A DNA stretch of 64,000 nucleotides, taken from the NCBI RefSeq assembly GCF_019195455.1, contig NZ_JAIMBW010000001.1:620001-684000 (forward strand). Direction: 5' to 3'. Positions within the stretch are counted from its first letter, which is position 1. The number at the start of each line of letters is the position of its first letter. Below, one piece after another: positions 55,557-64,000 of this stretch. Origin of the DNA: Gymnodinialimonas phycosphaerae. Its GTDB lineage: Bacteria; Pseudomonadota; Alphaproteobacteria; Rhodobacterales; Rhodobacteraceae. The translations under genes and the position numbers were made by a program. Under the pieces are notes generated by a model. It did not search any database. It saw nothing but the letters and a program-made list of their open reading frames with translations, and had not been told where the DNA came from.

Positions 55557-57919
55557 TTATGCCGCTCATTCGCTTCCTTCTGACCCTGTTCCTCGCTTTT
55601 GCGCCGCTTGCCGCGATGCCCTTGCCAGGTCACGCGCAAACGACCGCGGCGGCGGAACAGCCGGATTATGACGCGTGGGAACGTGCGGCGGCCTCGACCG
55701 AGGCGCTGATCGAGGGGGGGCGGGCCTCCACCTCGCTGCTGACCGCGCGCCGTGGTGATCTGGTGGAATGGCGCGCCCGGTTTCTGGCCGAGGACGCGCG
55801 CAACGATGAACGCATCGCCACGATCCAGAGCCAGATCGACGCCCTTGGCGCGGCACCTGCCGAGGGCGAAACCGAGCCTGAAACCATCGCCAGCCGTCGC
55901 ACGGCCCTGAACGAGGCCCTGCGCGCCGCCCAAGCCCCCAGTTTGCAGGCAAATGAGGCCTTCAACCGCGCGAACGGGTTGGTTTCCGAGATCGATGCCA
56001 TCGTCGCAGAACGCCAGACGCAGGAATTGCTGGAACTGGAACCGACCCCAGCCAATCCGGTCAACTGGGCCAGGGCCCTGGCTGCGCTGGCTGATCTGGC
56101 AGGTGAGCAACGGGTGGAAACCAACGCGCGCCTGCAAGACCCCGAAGTCCGCGCCGAGATCGTCGATAACGCGCCGGTGATCCTGGGTCTGCTGCTGATC
56201 GGCATCGCCTTGATCCTGCGGGGGCGCCCTTTGGTGGCGCGTATCGGCGACCGGTTTCTGGATGCCGACCATCGGCGCGGTCGGGTCGCGCTTGGCTTCC
56301 TCGTTTCGCTGGGGCAGTTTTTGCTGCCCTTGATCGGGTGCGTCTTGCTGGTCGGCGCGATCGATGTGTCGGGCTTTCTGACCGAGGACGGGCAGATGCT
56401 GGCCGATGCCACCCTGGGCCTGATTCTGTCGACCTATGCCGCGCTGTGGCTGGCAGGCCGGCTGTTTCCGAAGCACGAAGAACGCGCGGCCTTGTTCGAG
56501 GCAGGGCTGTTGCTGCGCGGGCCTGTGCGTCGCACGATGGTGTTCATTGGCGTGTTCACGGGCCTTGCCAATGTCATGGAGGTGGTGGCGGCCCTTGATA
56601 TCGTGCCGCCCGACGCGCGGGGCGTTCTGGTGCTGCCCGTCTATGTTGGCCTGGCCTGGATGTATTGGCGCTTTGCCAGCCTGATGCAGCGCATCCGGGG
56701 CGAGGCGTCCGACGGCGAGGTGTCGAGCTTCAGCCTGGGGGTGGTGAACATCCTTGGACGCACGTTGTCGCTGGTGGCGGTCGTTGGACCGATCCTGTCG
56801 CTGATCGGCTATCTGAACGCGGCCGAGGCCTTGATGGTGCCCACCGCGATTACGCTATTCGCGCTGGGTGTCTTGCAGGTATTGCAGGCGGTCGTGCGGG
56901 ATCTTTACGCCGTGATCTTCCGTGCCACGCCCGAGGCCGCGTCCGAGGCGCTGCTGCCTGTGCTGGTCAACTTCCTCCTGTTCCTGGTCGCGGCGCCGCT
57001 GGTGGCGTTGGCATGGGGCGTGCGGGCCGAACGGCTGGGGGAACTCTATGCCCGCGTGATCGAAGGCTTCACCGTGGGCGACACCCGGATCACCCCCGGT
57101 GTCGTGCTTGCCGTGATCCTGGTCTTCGCGGCAGGACTTCTGGCCACGCGGCTTTTGCAAGGGGCGCTAAAATCGACCGTGCTGCCCCGGACCAAGCTGG
57201 ATGTGGGCGCCCGCAATGCGGTCACGGCGGGGGTAGGGTATGTCGGCATCGCGCTGGCCTGCGTGATTGCCGTGACAAGCGCCGGCATCGACCTGACCGC
57301 CTTGGGCTTTGTCGTGGGCGCTTTGTCCGTTGGCATCGGTTTCGGCCTGCAAAACGTGGTGTCGAACTTCGTGTCGGGGATCATCCTACTGATTGAGCGG
57401 CCGATCAGCGAAGGGGACTGGATCGAGGTTGCGGGCAACATGGGGATCGTCAAGGACATCTCCGTGCGGTCCACCACGATCGAGACCTTCGACAAGACCG
57501 ATGTGATCGTGCCCAACGCCGATTTCATCTCGGGCACCGTGACCAACTGGACGCGCGGCAACACCGTGGGCCGGGTCATGCTGACCGTGGGCGTGGCCTA
57601 TGGCACTGACACGAGGCGCGTGGCCGATATCTTGATGGAAGTCGCCAAGAGCCACGACGATGTGGTCACATTCCCCGAACCTGGCGTCGATTTCATGGGG
57701 TTCGGTGCCGACAGCCTCGATTTCCGCGTCCGGGTGATTTTACGCGACATCAACCTGTTTGGTAACGTGCGCACGGAATTGAACCATCGCATCGCCGAGG
57801 CCCTGGCCCGTGAAGGGATCGAGATCCCCTTCGCACAGCGCGACATCTGGCTGCGCAACCCCGAGGCCCTGTCCCAGCCGCAGCCGCAGCCCGTTCCCGT
57901 GAAGGACGTTGAAGAATGA
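55553..57919 (+). CDS. MscS-family mechanosensitive channel with DUF3772 N-terminus
   Basis: 788 aa, inner membrane. A signal peptide (LLTLFLAFAPLAAMPLPGHAQ) precedes a periplasmic helical DUF3772-type region to about 200; about ten hydrophobic segments follow. The MscS core is VGALSVGIGFGLQNVVSNFVSGI, then the beta domain EGDWIEVAGNMGIVKDISVRSTTIETFD and VIVPNADFISGTVTNW. It opens under osmotic downshock. The ATG overlaps the cysK stop. Confidence 0.93.
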   Translation: MIMPLIRFLLTLFLAFAPLAAMPLPGHAQTTAAAEQPDYDAWERAAASTEALIEGGRASTSLLTARRGDLVEWRARFLAEDARNDERIATIQSQIDALGAAPAEGETEPETIASRRTALNEALRAAQAPSLQANEAFNRANGLVSEIDAIVAERQTQELLELEPTPANPVNWARALAALADLAGEQRVETNARLQDPEVRAEIVDNAPVILGLLLIGIALILRGRPLVARIGDRFLDADHRRGRVALGFLVSLGQFLLPLIGCVLLVGAIDVSGFLTEDGQMLADATLGLILSTYAALWLAGRLFPKHEERAALFEAGLLLRGPVRRTMVFIGVFTGLANVMEVVAALDIVPPDARGVLVLPVYVGLAWMYWRFASLMQRIRGEASDGEVSSFSLGVVNILGRTLSLVAVVGPILSLIGYLNAAEALMVPTAITLFALGVLQVLQAVVRDLYAVIFRATPEAASEALLPVLVNFLLFLVAAPLVALAWGVRAERLGELYARVIEGFTVGDTRITPGVVLAVILVFAAGLLATRLLQGALKSTVLPRTKLDVGARNAVTAGVGYVGIALACVIAVTSAGIDLTALGFVVGALSVGIGFGLQNVVSNFVSGIILLIERPISEGDWIEVAGNMGIVKDISVRSTTIETFDKTDVIVPNADFISGTVTNWTRGNTVGRVMLTVGVAYGTDTRRVADILMEVAKSHDDVVTFPEPGVDFMGFGADSLDFRVRVILRDINLFGNVRTELNHRIAEALAREGIEIPFAQRDIWLRNPEALSQPQPQPVPVKDVEE

Positions 57920-58638
57920 CGACCGAGACCCTGTTCCTGAATGACCCCTACCGTACCTCTGCCACGGCCCGCGTGATCGGTCAGTCCGAGGAGGGCGGGG
58001 TAATCCTCGACCGCTCGATCTTCTATGCGCGCGGTGGCGGGCAGCCCGGTGACAGCGGCACGTTGATCTGGGACGGTGGCCGTATCCCCATCGCCACGGC
58101 GATGAAGGGGGAAGGGGGCACCATCGTTCTGGTCCCCGCTGAGCCCGCGTCCCTGCCGCCGGTGGGCGCCGAGGTCGAGCAGCGCCTCGATTGGGACCGC
58201 CGCATGGGTCACATGCGCATCCACACGGCGCTGCACTTGCTGTCCGTGGTGATCCCTCTGCCGGTGACGGGCGGCTCGATTGCCGCTGACAAGGGGCGGC
58301 TCGATTTCCACATGCCGGAGGCGCCTGAGGACAAGAAGATCCTGGAGGGTAAATTGAACGCGCTGGTGACGCGGGATCTGCCCGTCAGCGTCGATTGGAT
58401 GACCGAAGCGGCGTTGGACGCCAACCCCGGCCTCGTCAAGACGCTTTCTGTCCAGCCACCGCGCGGGGCCGACAGGATCCGCCTTGTGCGGATCGGAGAG
58501 GACACCGACCAGGTGGACCTGCAACCCTGCGGTGGCACCCATGTCGCACGTACCGGAGAGGTCGGAAAACTGGTCATCACCAAGGTCGAGAACAAGGGCA
58601 AGCAGAACCGCCGCGTCACCATCGCGTTCGCATCCTGA
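57916..58638 (+). CDS. alaX: Alanyl-tRNA editing protein AlaX
   Basis: 240 aa. Free-standing editing domain that hydrolyses Ser-tRNA-Ala. The zinc ligands are in HMRIHTALHLL and LQPCGGTHVARTGEVG, and a glycine-rich ARGGGQPGDSG loop is near residue 40. It overlaps the mscS stop by ATGA. It complements AlaS (at 47017) in keeping serine out of alanine codons. Confidence 0.93.
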   Translation: MTTETLFLNDPYRTSATARVIGQSEEGGVILDRSIFYARGGGQPGDSGTLIWDGGRIPIATAMKGEGGTIVLVPAEPASLPPVGAEVEQRLDWDRRMGHMRIHTALHLLSVVIPLPVTGGSIAADKGRLDFHMPEAPEDKKILEGKLNALVTRDLPVSVDWMTEAALDANPGLVKTLSVQPPRGADRIRLVRIGEDTDQVDLQPCGGTHVARTGEVGKLVITKVENKGKQNRRVTIAFAS

Positions 58639-58797
58639 GCATTCAGATGGGCTATTGGCCAGGGGTGTCTGTCGTTGCAGGCAGCCCCGCCTTTGCATTT
58701 CGGCCACTGTTGCGATTTCAAGGCAACGCCGCGCTGATATTTCTCGGGATTGCCCCCTTGCAAACATGACCTGATAGCCGCTAAACGCTCCTTCAAC

Positions 58798-58887
58798 GGA
58801 CAGGTGGCCGAGTGGTCGAAGGCGCACGCCTGGAAAGTGTGTAGGCGGGAGACCGTCTCCAGGGTTCGAATCCCTGTCTGTCCGCCA
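58798..58887 (+). tRNA. tRNA-Ser (anticodon GGA)
   Basis: 90 bases with a long variable arm (GGCGGGAGACCGTCTCC), acceptor GGACAGG paired with the 3' CTGTCC, T loop TTCGAAT and encoded CCA. The anticodon loop CTGGAAA gives GGA. An integrase gene follows 142 bases later in the same direction, so its 3' end is the likely attachment site. Confidence 0.95.
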
Positions 58888-58977
58888 TTCTCCCTTCTGT
58901 AGTACTCGCATAACCTATTGATAATAGTGCGAAGTTCGGCATTTTCGCGCTTACGGTGTCTCTCGGTCCGCTTGATA

Positions 58978-59012
58978 TGCTGCACATTTTGCTACACAAT
59001 TTTCTGCACAAA
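58978..59012 (+). repeat. Three direct repeats TGC-N2-CACA in integrase leader
   Basis: CTGCACATTTT, GCTACACAATTTT and CTGCACAAA stand in phase 11-13 bases apart just before the integrase. Such repeats often serve as arm sites for integrase or excisionase. Confidence 0.5.
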
Positions 59013-59029
59013 CGCGAAGAATTTCCGCC

Positions 59030-60298
59030 ATGAGCATCACAAAAAGAGGTCGTCTCTACCATCTCCGCCGCCGCGTTCCGCGACGGTATTGCGGGGTTGA
59101 GCCGCGCGGAACGGTTTGGATCAGCTTGCACACAGACTCGGAGACTGTCGCCCAAAGCAAGGCGGATCGGTCCTAGAGCCTGATGATTGAGGCGTGGGAA
59201 GCGCGTTTGGCCGGGAACAGTGCAGATGCTGAAGTGTGTTATGAGGCAGCACGTGACTTGGCTCGTGTTCGAGGCTTTCAGTATCTGGACGTCGGTGCCG
59301 TCGCGAAGTTGCCTGTAGAAGACGTTGTCGAGCGTGTGGAGGCCATTCCTGCTCTGGTTGACCAACCTGACCCCATTGACGGGGCTACCCTTCTTGGGAC
59401 GACTCCTCAGCCTTGTATGACGGTCACAAAGACGCTCGATCTCTATTGGACGCTTGCCCACGAGAAGACCTTTGGCAAAAGCGAGGACCAATTGTGCCGC
59501 TGGGAAGCGCCCCGCAAGAAGGCCATCAAAAACTTCGTCGCAATCATTGGCGACAAAGACATCGCCAACATCACCCGTGACGACATGCTGGACTTCCGGC
59601 AGCACTGGCTCGACCGGATCGAGGCGGGCGAGGTCACGGCGAACTCGGCCAACAAGGACCTGATCCATCTGGGTGACGTGCTTAAGACTGAGAACACGAT
59701 GAAGCGGCTCGGGTTGGATCTGCCGTTGGGTGAGTTGTCGTTCAAACAGGGTGAGGCCCGGACCCGTCCGCCGTTCAGCGAAGACTGGATCAGGATCCGT
59801 CTGCTCGTGCCTGGAGCGCTGAATGGGCTGAACGATCAGGCGCGTGGCATTTTCCTCGGAATGATCAACACCTGCTATCGCCCTTCTGAAGGGGCTGCGT
59901 TGTCGACGGACACGATCCGGCTCGATTGCGAAGTGCCGCATATCTCGATTGAAGCCGATGGCCGTCAGCTGAAGTCGCACTTTGCGCGGCGGGTGATCCC
60001 GCTTACTGGTGTTTCGCTTGAAGCCTTCAAGAATTTCCCCGACGGCTTCCCGCGCTATCGCAACAGTGCAAGCCTCAGTGTCGTAGTAAACAAATTCCTG
60101 CGCACCAATGGGCTGCTCGAGACGCCGCGCCATTCCTTCTACTCGCTGCGTCATTCCTTCGAGGATCGCATGCTCGCTTCTGGCATCGACGATCGCATCC
60201 GTCGGGATCTCTTCGGTCATCGACTTGACCGCGAGCGGTACGGTAAAGGCGCGTCGCTGGAACACGTCGCGGATCTCGTTGGACGCATCGCCTTCTGA
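59030..60298 (+). pseudogene. Tyrosine site-specific integrase with an in-frame amber codon
   Basis: The frame from ATG 59030 reads 48 residues (MSITKRGRLYHLRRRVPRRY...) to TAG at 59174-59176, then continues open in the same frame for 374 more codons. The body has the catalytic set: Arg in CYRPSEGAAL, the LRHSFEDRM box, GH and Tyr in RERYGKG. I recall homologues with Trp at the stop position (TGG to TAG). The full length of about 422 fits the family. It was probably active once; a downstream start at 59183 would lose the arm-binding domain. Confidence 0.85.
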
Positions 60299-60516
60299 GC
60301 CAGCAACGCCCGCGCCCGGCGCTGCGCTTCTGACATCCGGCTATCCTCCTTCACGGTCGCGGCCAACTCCGCCTCCAACCGCTCGAAGACCGGCGTAAAG
60401 GCCGGGTCCTGCGCCACCAGCTTTGCCACCTTCAGGAGCTCCGCCTCGATCCGCTCGGCATCGACCGACTGGCTCGGATTGGCACAGGGACTTCGAATGG
60501 ACAGCGGCGTCTTCAT
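60217..60516 (-). CDS. Hypothetical protein converging on the integrase
   Basis: 99 aa (from ATG at 60516). AERIEAELLKVAKLVAQD, then FERLEAELAATVKEDS and AQRRARALLAQKA form an amphipathic helical protein. Its last 82 coding bases overlap the 3' end of the integrase on the opposite strand. I recall small genes like it beside integrases in Roseobacter islands. Unrecognised, and possibly degraded. Confidence 0.4.
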   Translation of the reverse strand: MKTPLSIRSPCANPSQSVDAERIEAELLKVAKLVAQDPAFTPVFERLEAELAATVKEDSRMSEAQRRARALLAQKAMRPTRSATCSSDAPLPYRSRSSR

Positions 60517-61090
60517 ACTGAGCAGCATGGGTCCATCGACCGGCACTTTGCAGGGCCAAAGCGCGTTGGTCGCAATACGGCCAGAAGCGGCGTACAAATC
60601 GGACGGTTTATCTCTCAAGCGCTCCACCCGTGGCGGCAGCAGACAGACACGGTCGATGGGTGTGCCGGGACAGTCAGGATGTATCGCAGGATGTATCGCA
60701 AGATAAAAGGCTTGGCACGGTGGCGTGCCAAGGTGTTGTTGTCGTTTGATTTTTTGCGTGCCGGGTCGAAGCCCGCAGTGCCGGAAAATCCAGCAACTAT
60801 CTGATATCGTGAGTCAATATCGGTGCCAGTGGAGTGCTGTCCGTCGTCAGGGTTGTTGGAACCAAGAGCGACGTGAACTAGGAGCGAGTTTGGCTCATCT
60901 GGTTGGTTTAATTAGCCTGCCGCGCAGTGCATTATCTGCTCGGCCAGCAGCTTCTTTAGCTTGGCATTCTCGGCCGCCAGCACCCCTTAGTTTTTTCGCA
61001 TTCGATACTTCGATGCCGCCGAATTTGGACCGCCATTTGTGGAAGGTCGCATCGCTCCCTCTCGGTCATTGCTTCCCAATGGCCTGTCGG
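60299..61090. other. Island spacer with debris, no intact gene
   Basis: About 790 bases, apart from the small gene at 60217-60516. It holds a hairpin with 8-bp stem CTTGGCAC/GTGCCAAG at 60711-60732, a direct repeat GGATGTATCGCA (60678 and 60690) and the IS3 fragment at 60925. The base composition is visibly lower in GC than the chromosome before the tRNA. Confidence 0.7.
60925..61062 (-). pseudogene. IS3-family transposase OrfA remnant
   Basis: The minus strand reads GSDATFHKWRSKFGGIEVSN and AKKLRG, the OrfA helix-turn-helix region. A frameshift follows, and the next frame gives LAAENAKLKKLLAEQIM, the coiled-coil end. No OrfB, start codon or inverted repeats remain, so it is a scar. Confidence 0.8.
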
Positions 61091-62140
61091 TCATGACGTG
61101 AACACCTTGCCGTCCATCAACTTGCGCGCGGTGCGCAGGATCGCGGCAGAGGTGACGTCTCCGGCGTCTGAGACCTGCACCACAATCTTCGTCGCGCCGA
61201 TTGGGTGCTCCACGGCCAAGACCTTTTCCGAGCCGGCCGGTACATGTGCCAGTTCCGCCGCAGGCGCGCCCGGGAGCAGGCAAGCCGTCGCCACACTGAC
61301 CGCTCCCAACACACCGATGCTGGCGTGGCAACGGTGCGGGACGAACGTCCGGGTCGAGATCGCGCCGCCGTCTTGCGGTGGGCTGATGAGGGTCATCTTG
61401 GGCACCGTTTTGTCGGAGACATCACGAAGGTTCATCAGTGGGCCACAAGCCAGCCGGATCACCTCCAGCAGCGCTTTCAGGTCCGTGTCGGCGTCTAAGT
61501 CTTCGCGGGTCTCAGCGCCCGTAGCGCCCATGTCCGAAGCACGCAAGATCACCACAGGCATGCCGTTGTCGATCATCGTGACGTCCACGCCTTCGATCAC
61601 ATCCACCACGTTGCCCGTTGGCAATAGTGCGCCGCAGGTAGAGCCCGCTGTGCCCACAAACTCCAAAGGGATAGGCGCGGCCGTGCCCGGCACGCCGTCG
61701 ATCGCAACGTTCCCGGAGTAGCTCACCATCCCATCCGGCGTCTGTACCGTCGCAATAGCTGTCTGCCCGGTATTCTCCATGTAAACCACAACGCGCGTAT
61801 AGTCGTCTTGCGCGGTTATCAAGCCACGCTCAATTGCGAAGGGCGCGACACCGGAAAGGATATTGCCGCAGTTCTGACCGTCCGACACAATTTCCCGTTC
61901 CACGCCCACTTGCAGGAACAGGTAGTCCACATCCACACCATCGCGCGCGGACTTGGATACGACCGCGATTTTGGACGTCAGGGAATCAGCCCCGCCCATC
62001 CCGTCAATCTGGCGCGGATCTGGGCTGCTCATGATGCGCATCAGAAAAGCATCGCGATCATTGGGCAAGTCTTCGGCCAAAATGTAGCCACCCTTCGACG
62101 TACCGCCGCGCATCCACATGCAGCGCACGCCTTCAGACAT
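61091..62140 (-). CDS. galD: PrpF-family isomerase, 4-oxalomesaconate tautomerase-like
   Basis: 349 aa. Predicted to tautomerise 4-oxalomesaconate (keto to enol) in aromatic meta-cleavage, as GalD does. It shows RCMWMRGGTSKGGYI, IDGMGGADSLTSKIAVV and VSDGQNCGNILSGVAPFA, typical of PrpF/GalD. The ATG at 62140 fits the family N-terminus; a TTG at 62212 that overlaps the upstream stop (TTGA) would add 24 residues. It is the last gene of a minus-strand operon. Confidence 0.83.
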   Translation of the reverse strand: MSEGVRCMWMRGGTSKGGYILAEDLPNDRDAFLMRIMSSPDPRQIDGMGGADSLTSKIAVVSKSARDGVDVDYLFLQVGVEREIVSDGQNCGNILSGVAPFAIERGLITAQDDYTRVVVYMENTGQTAIATVQTPDGMVSYSGNVAIDGVPGTAAPIPLEFVGTAGSTCGALLPTGNVVDVIEGVDVTMIDNGMPVVILRASDMGATGAETREDLDADTDLKALLEVIRLACGPLMNLRDVSDKTVPKMTLISPPQDGGAISTRTFVPHRCHASIGVLGAVSVATACLLPGAPAAELAHVPAGSEKVLAVEHPIGATKIVVQVSDAGDVTSAAILRTARKLMDGKVFTS

Positions 62141-62208
62141 CCCGCGGCCAGGATATACCGGAGATATGCCACAGATATCCGTCAAGCATCTGGCGTTTTC
62201 CAAAAGTT

Positions 62209-62880
62209 TCAATCATAATGCAGAGCTTTGGCAGCTAGCCGTTCGCGTATTTCATACATGTCGAGACCCAACTCGCCAGAGGCCAATCGCACACGTTTGG
62301 CCTCCTCCATCGCAAGGCGCTTTTCAGCCTCCGCCAAGACCACTTCCGCATCCGCTCGCCTCACCACGACAATGCCGTCGTCATCGGCCACGATCACGTC
62401 ACCCGCCTCTACGGATTGACCCGCGCAAACCAATGGCACATTGACCGACCCAAGCGATTCTTTCACCGTGCCTTGGGCCGAGATCGCTTTGGACCATACG
62501 GGAAACCCCATCGCCTCCAGATCGCGCACATCGCGCACGCCTGCGTCGATGATCAGCCCCCGACAGCCCCGGGCCATGGCAGAGGTGGCCAGCAGATCGC
62601 CGAAGTAGCCGTCCGTACAAGGGGATGTCGGCGCGAGCACCAGAACGTCGCCTGCCTGTAGCTCTTCAATCGCCACATGAAGCATCCAGTTGTCCCCCGG
62701 TGGAGCGCTTATGGTCACGGCTGATCCCGCGATTTGCGCCCCGCGGAATATGGGCCGCATATGCGGCGCAAGGCAGCCGGTCCGGCCCTGCGCTTCATGG
62801 ACCGTTGCCACGCCTGCGCGGCCCAAGGCGTCAATGATTGCGGGGTCTGCTCGGTCAATGTGCTGTCTCACTATACCCAT
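62209..62880 (-). CDS. ligK: RraA-family aldolase (4-carboxy-4-hydroxy-2-oxoadipate aldolase-like)
   Basis: 223 aa. Predicted to split 4-carboxy-4-hydroxy-2-oxoadipate to pyruvate and oxaloacetate. [31 protein letters not shown] contains the metal-site Arg-Asp pair. [20 protein letters not shown] and [14 protein letters not shown] are the usual ends. It sits between the dioxygenase and tautomerase genes with very short spacers. RraA-type RNase regulators lack catalytic motifs seen here. Confidence 0.82.
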   Translation of the reverse strand: MGIVRQHIDRADPAIIDALGRAGVATVHEAQGRTGCLAPHMRPIFRGAQIAGSAVTISAPPGDNWMLHVAIEELQAGDVLVLAPTSPCTDGYFGDLLATSAMARGCRGLIIDAGVRDVRDLEAMGFPVWSKAISAQGTVKESLGSVNVPLVCAGQSVEAGDVIVADDDGIVVVRRADAEVVLAEAEKRLAMEEAKRVRLASGELGLDMYEIRERLAAKALHYD

Positions 62881-62884
62881 TGCT

Positions 62885-63841
62885 TCACTCCTTCTTGGCG
62901 GCGGGCGGCGTGCCGTGGGTGTGAAATGTCTCGATCGTCTTCAACCCCCACGCCTGGCCCTTTTTGCGGTCCGCCTCGGTCCAGCACACGGGCTCCCAAT
63001 CAGGCGCAAGGATCAGACGCGCGCCTGAATTTGCCAGCTCCACCCGGTTGCCCGCAGGCTCCCACACATACAGAAAAAACGTGCCCTGGATCGCGTGTTT
63101 GTGGGGGCCTGTCTCAATATGCACACCGTTTTGCAGGAAGATATCGGCCGCGCGCAGGATGTCCTCGCGTTGGTCCGTGGCATAGGTCAGGTGGTGCAAT
63201 CGCGCCGTGCCACCCGAGTGATCTTCCGTGCAGGCCAGATCGTAGGTCTTGTTGTTGATCGTGAACCAAGCGCCGCCAGTGCGACCATTGTCGAGTTGGA
63301 TATATTCGGTCACGCGACTGCCCAAGCACGTCTCCATGAACGTACGAAACTCCGCGACATCGGGGGCCAAAAGGTTAACGTGATCGATCCGCCTTGGGGC
63401 GGCACCAGTGAAGGCTGAGGCAGTATTTTTCAGGGTAGGGCGGCCGGCGGCGTCCGCTTGGTAGCGCACTGTGTCGTAGTAAATCTCAAACACATGGCCG
63501 AACGGGTCTTCAAAGCGGAACGCGCGCCCGTGGCTTTGGTCGCCGTCGGTCCAGCCATGCACTTTGTAAACGCTGGCCTCAATCGCCGCTACCCGCCGCT
63601 CCAGCGCTTCGGGCGAGGTGGCGCGGTAGCCGATGTGCGCCACGCCGGTTGTGTGCGAGGCGGTCAGATTCAAAGTGGCGAACTCATAATCGTCCCACGC
63701 GCGCAGATAGGCACTGTCGCCCGCCAACGCTGACACCTTCAACCCATAGACACGCGTGAAAAAGTCCAGGCTTTCCTCAAAGCGATCCGTCAACATCTCC
63801 ACCTGGCCCAAATGGGCTATATCCGTGCACGGCCCGCTCAT
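62885..63841 (-). CDS. Type I (VOC) extradiol dioxygenase, catechol 2,3-dioxygenase-like
   Basis: 318 aa. Cleaves an aromatic diol next to the hydroxyls using non-haem iron. Two VOC modules are seen; the iron ligands are His in RIDHVNLL, His in [10 protein letters not shown] and Glu in [10 protein letters not shown]. The N-terminal module ([10 protein letters not shown]) has its own His. Substrate unknown. It overlaps the upstream gene by ATGA and is 4 bases before the aldolase gene. Confidence 0.88.
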   Translation of the reverse strand: MSGPCTDIAHLGQVEMLTDRFEESLDFFTRVYGLKVSALAGDSAYLRAWDDYEFATLNLTASHTTGVAHIGYRATSPEALERRVAAIEASVYKVHGWTDGDQSHGRAFRFEDPFGHVFEIYYDTVRYQADAAGRPTLKNTASAFTGAAPRRIDHVNLLAPDVAEFRTFMETCLGSRVTEYIQLDNGRTGGAWFTINNKTYDLACTEDHSGGTARLHHLTYATDQREDILRAADIFLQNGVHIETGPHKHAIQGTFFLYVWEPAGNRVELANSGARLILAPDWEPVCWTEADRKKGQAWGLKTIETFHTHGTPPAAKKE

Positions 63842-64000
63842 AACTTATCCACCGTGCGCGGGAAGATCGACTGGAAGCCTTCGGCATATTTGCAATCCCG
63901 CCCGCCAGACATGCCACCAGAGTTGCGCTTGAAATGGTTCGCACGCTGTTGCGCGACACGCGTGTAGTAGTCCCACAAATGAACTTGGCCTTGCATGTGT
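63838..64000 (-). CDS. Unidentified catabolic gene, C-terminal 53 residues only
   Basis: A minus-strand frame open from the window edge to the stop at 63838-63840, ending MSGGRDCKYAEGFQSIFPR and TVDKL. The stop overlaps the dioxygenase ATG (ATGA), so this is the preceding gene of the operon. The visible part is not enough to name a family; a hydroxylase or hydratase is possible. Confidence 0.6.
   Translation of the reverse strand, partial: HMQGQVHLWDYYTRVAQQRANHFKRNSGGMSGGRDCKYAEGFQSIFPRTVDKL

Larger units (their letters stand above)
58888..64000. mobile_element. Left end of a probable tRNA-Ser integrated genomic island
   Basis: Inferred from a tRNA-Ser 3' end, an adjacent tyrosine integrase, repeats in its leader, an IS3 transposase remnant and a catabolic operon in an otherwise housekeeping chromosome. 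The right border is outside the window; I did not find a repeat of the tRNA 3' end before base 64000. Confidence 0.5.

Noticed and set aside
58798..58887. Second copy of the tRNA-Ser 3' end as the right attachment site within the window
   Set aside because: I looked for TGTCTGTCCGCCA-like sequence to base 64000 and did not find it; the right end is probably outside.

Overview
The window is GC-rich, densely coded alphaproteobacterial DNA, and everything recognisable points to the Rhodobacterales (Roseobacter group). The evidence includes an alpha-glucoside transport and Entner-Doudoroff locus, the phr-cfa-trgA-trgB-cysK order known from Rhodobacter, a CtrA-type site in front of cckA, a GAAC-N7-GAAC LexA box in front of recA, and a bacteriochlorophyll gene pair (bchE-bchJ) behind two TGT-N12-ACA PpsR/CrtJ-type sites. 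The organism is therefore probably an aerobic anoxygenic phototroph. A Jannaschia-like genus is my guess from memory, not a result.

Layout. 1-5.9 kb: end of an alpha-glucosidase gene, its ABC ATPase, a DUF2200 protein, edd and eda. 6-9.2 kb: two outer-membrane barrel proteins, an aminotransferase and a YjbR-like protein. 9.4-20.3 kb: cysS, cimA and several chains of overlapping genes (exported protein, methyltransferase, squalene-synthase-like; DNA glycosylase, esterase; agmatinase, RdhA/QueG-like Fe-S protein). 20.3-24.1 kb: zwf-pgl-pgi. edd and zwf, 17 kb apart, carry the same LacI-type operator, so the upper and lower Entner-Doudoroff steps look like one regulon. 24.1-28.1 kb: thioesterase, gph, tRNA-Gly, bchE-bchJ.

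28-37 kb is a minus-strand corrinoid methyl-transfer locus: reductive activator (ASKHA/2Fe-2S), CaiB-type CoA-transferase, VTT membrane protein, methyl-THF:corrinoid methyltransferase, a MetF-type reductase and a small 'virulence factor' family protein. It is split by a 1.8-kb HTH-TPR gene with five exact-period 150-bp repeats and by a divergent 62-aa gene. 37-58.6 kb is housekeeping: ppx, an FMN protein, rlmE, guaB, an rsmB-like gene, cckA, a sulfotransferase, recA, alaS, phr, cfa, trgAB, cysK, an MscS channel and a free-standing AlaX.

From tRNA-Ser(GGA) at 58.8 kb onward the DNA looks like the left end of an integrated island. It has a tyrosine integrase broken by one amber codon, an IS3 transposase remnant, and a minus-strand aromatic catabolic operon (type I extradiol dioxygenase, RraA-type aldolase, PrpF-type tautomerase) that runs off the window edge. 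No CRISPR array, rRNA or complete insertion sequence was seen.
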